Positions 6,309 through 7,380 of a stretch of DNA of 7,380 bases are shown one piece after another (position 1 is the first letter of the stretch; every line of letters starts with the position of its first letter). The translations under genes were made by a program, and so were the position numbers. This DNA is from C00003060 sp964502635. Its GTDB lineage: Bacteria; Desulfobacterota; Desulfobacteria; Desulfobacterales; C00003060. The notes beneath the pieces were generated by a model, which did no database searches, was not told the DNA's origin, and was given only the letters and a program-made list of their open reading frames with translations. The stretch spans positions 1-7,380 of the forward strand of contig CAZCXI010000125.1 in the NCBI GenBank assembly GCA_964502635.1, given 5' to 3'.

Positions 6309-7025
6309 CTATCCCTTTCCTGGAATCTGCCAGTTCTCGATCCTTAATCGTTCTTCCGGCACGCCGATGTCACCAAGTACTCCCTTTAGAGATTGAACCA
6401 TGGGGGGAGGACCGCACACGTACCAGAGCTTCTCTTTTGGGTCATCAACGTGCGTCAGGATGACGTCTTTGTTCACCCTGCCTCGAATTCCCTTCCAGTG
6501 CTCTGGAATCTTTTTCGTAAGAGAATGGATGACGGTGATGTTCTCTCTCTTGCCCAGCACCTCCAGCTCTTCTCTGTCAATGATGTCATCCACGGTTTTG
6601 TTGCTATAAAGCAAAATGATCCTATTAGGCATATTTCTCGAGGCCGCAAATCTTATCGCCGATATAAAAGGCGTGATGCCTGAGCCTCCTGCCACAAAAA
6701 CAACATCGTCTTTAATCGATTCATCGAAGTTCAATTGCTCTCCAAAGGGACCCTTAAGGAGCAGTTTATCACCTGGGTGCATATTATGCATGGCCGTGGT
6801 AAACGCCCCCATCCGCTTCACCATGAGCTCGACGTACTCATTTTTGGGAATATTGACAAAGGTAAAAGGCCGCCACTCCTTTCGGAATGCTTTGTTTCCG
6901 GGCAAAGAGACCATGCAGTACTGGCCAGGGATAAAGTCTATCTGGTTCGTGACTTCAATGACAAAGGTCTTCACATCATGAGTTTCGTCTCTTGTTTCTG
7001 CAATATGTCCTTCAAATTCCAGCAT
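6309..7025 (-). CDS. FAD/NAD(P)H-binding oxidoreductase (ferredoxin-NADP reductase fold)
   Basis: This 238-residue protein is one FNR-type flavoprotein module moving electrons between NAD(P)H and a partner. The N-terminal barrel carries the flavin motif RPFT at 52-55 (family RxYS/T) and PGQY at 33-36. A GPFG turn lies at 92-95. The nucleotide domain has AGGSGITP at 112-119 and CGPPPMV at 204-210. There is no iron-sulfur ferredoxin domain at either end, so an external electron acceptor or a missing partner subunit is expected. Similar modules occur as reductase parts of oxygenases and as electron-transfer subunits. The ATG at 7025 is chosen because AGGAGG lies seven bases upstream and the domain begins there; the open frame extends to 7196 without a stop. 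No neighbouring gene in the window shows what it reduces. Confidence 0.88.
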   Translation of the reverse strand: MLEFEGHIAETRDETHDVKTFVIEVTNQIDFIPGQYCMVSLPGNKAFRKEWRPFTFVNIPKNEYVELMVKRMGAFTTAMHNMHPGDKLLLKGPFGEQLNFDESIKDDVVFVAGGSGITPFISAIRFAASRNMPNRIILLYSNKTVDDIIDREELEVLGKRENITVIHSLTKKIPEHWKGIRGRVNKDVILTHVDDPKEKLWYVCGPPPMVQSLKGVLGDIGVPEERLRIENWQIPGKG

Positions 7026-7032
7026 GTTCAAC

Positions 7033-7038
7033 CCTCCT
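7033..7038 (-). promoter_or_regulatory. strong ribosome binding site of the oxidoreductase gene
   Basis: The minus strand reads AGGAGG at 7038-7033, a full match to the anti-Shine-Dalgarno core, seven bases before the ATG at 7025. It fixes the start of the oxidoreductase over the upstream in-frame codons at 7115 and 7109. Confidence 0.85.
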
Positions 7039-7055
7039 AGCTTGCTCTGTACCCT

Positions 7056-7084
7056 CTTTAACCGAAAACCGTGGTTTTGGTCAA
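7056..7084 (-). promoter_or_regulatory. candidate promoter with palindrome in the spacer
   Basis: On the minus strand TTGACC (7084-7079) and TTAAAG (7061-7056) are separated by exactly 17 bases. The -35 box matches five of six positions; the -10 box matches only three. The predicted transcript would start near 7049 and give a leader of about 24 bases that contains the AGGAGG site. The spacer holds the palindrome AAAACC-AC-GGTTTT, so the promoter may be regulated there. Confidence 0.35.
7065..7078. repeat. palindrome AAAACC-N2-GGTTTT, possible operator
   Basis: Two perfect 6-bp arms face each other around a two-base centre, with an extra C/G pair one step further out. The palindrome sits between the putative -35 and -10 boxes of the oxidoreductase promoter, where a repressor or a promoter-twisting activator could bind. 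Too short to prove by eye. Confidence 0.4.
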
Positions 7085-7162
7085 CTGCGACATACACGAA
7101 AAGCGCCATTCCCACAGCAGCAAGGCTTTCGGCGATCTCTTTTTGGTAGGCCTTGATTTCCT

Positions 7163-7270
7163 TTACAGTGATTTCACAAAGGATCTTCTTATAAGGTCAT
7201 AGGCCCACGCCTCCTTCGGGCCAACTGATTGGCATTCGAGAAGATAAACATCATGTTTTTCACCTTCTGA
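7163..7270 (-). pseudogene. coding-like fragment, C-terminal end of an unrecognised protein
   Basis: A minus-strand frame between a TGA at 7273-7271 and a TAA at 7165-7163 reads in part EKHDVYLLECQSVGPKEAW and ends DLIRRSFVKSL. It has no start codon that would make sense, but the residue makeup looks like a real protein tail. A second open frame (7196 to 7026) overlaps its end, reads EITVKEIKAYQKEIAESLA and continues without a stop into the oxidoreductase. Either could be decayed coding sequence. No family was recognised. Confidence 0.25.
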
Positions 7271-7336
7271 TCAGATTAAGAAAAAGAGATGCATCGTGGG
7301 GTGTTTGCTCCCATGTTCCCCTGGACTATTGAAGCT

Positions 7337-7356
7337 CCCTGTAGCAAGCTACAGGG
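7337..7356. repeat. perfect 8-bp hairpin, REP-like element
   Basis: CCCTGTAG at 7337-7344, a CAAG loop and CTACAGGG at 7349-7356 form a perfect stem. Outside it GAAG (7331-7334) can pair with CTTC (7360-7363) across a small internal loop. There is no T-run, which argues against an ordinary terminator. A short stable stem with a tetraloop and conserved-looking flanks is what REP elements and the ends of IS200/IS605-type transposons look like. Only one copy is in this window, so its repeat nature is inferred. Confidence 0.5.
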
Positions 7357-7380
7357 AATCTTCGACCGTAAGGAACGCTG

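Noticed and set aside
7202..7222. GGCCC / GGGCC inverted repeat
   Set aside because: Five-base arms around an eleven-base loop are too weak to separate from chance.
1..7380. CRISPR array, toxin-antitoxin pair, phage genes or transposase
   Set aside because: No spaced direct repeats, no small paired genes with known folds, and no transposase or integrase motif were seen in either strand.

Overview
The window looks like bacterial chromosome from a Gram-negative (diderm) organism. It carries an Mla-type lipid transporter that needs an outer membrane, plus two proteins with lipoprotein signal peptides. Layout and protein style resemble Desulfobacterota (former Deltaproteobacteria) and relatives, but there is no rRNA or marker gene here and that placement is a guess. 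Every confidently called gene lies on the minus strand.

Positions 124-5064 (read right to left) hold six closely packed genes that look like one transcription unit. They are a small DUF302 protein, an M48-family zinc metallopeptidase lipoprotein, an MlaE permease with a fused N-terminal STAS domain, an MlaF ATPase, an MlaD-type MCE substrate-binding protein, and a PqiC/DUF330-type auxiliary lipoprotein. Gaps are 28, 30, 3, 55 and 1 bases. The last four make a complete inner-membrane lipid-trafficking ABC machine. The M48 protease would act in the envelope, perhaps in quality control. No MlaA or MlaC is present in the window.

Positions 5065-5953 are an 890-base stretch without a convincing intact gene. 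It holds a perfect 8-bp hairpin, a weak promoter candidate for the operon and some unproven coding-like runs. Positions 5954-6308 hold two gene ends spliced together: the C-terminal end of an L-lactate/malate dehydrogenase running directly into the C-terminal ATPase end of a sensor histidine kinase, in different frames. The dehydrogenase piece begins in frame directly after the stop of the next gene.

Positions 6309-7025 encode a stand-alone FAD/NAD(P)H oxidoreductase module of the ferredoxin-NADP reductase fold. It has a strong ribosome binding site and a possible promoter carrying a palindrome between its -35 and -10 boxes. Positions 7026-7380 hold short coding-like debris and a perfect 8-bp hairpin resembling REP-type elements. 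At the other end (65-127), the N-terminal signature of a Na+/Ca2+ exchanger survives as a fragment overlapping the end of the lipoprotein gene.

No CRISPR array, tRNA, rRNA or complete insertion sequence was seen. The most unusual aspect is that the gene boundaries are littered with short remnants of unrelated genes, rather than any complete new system.
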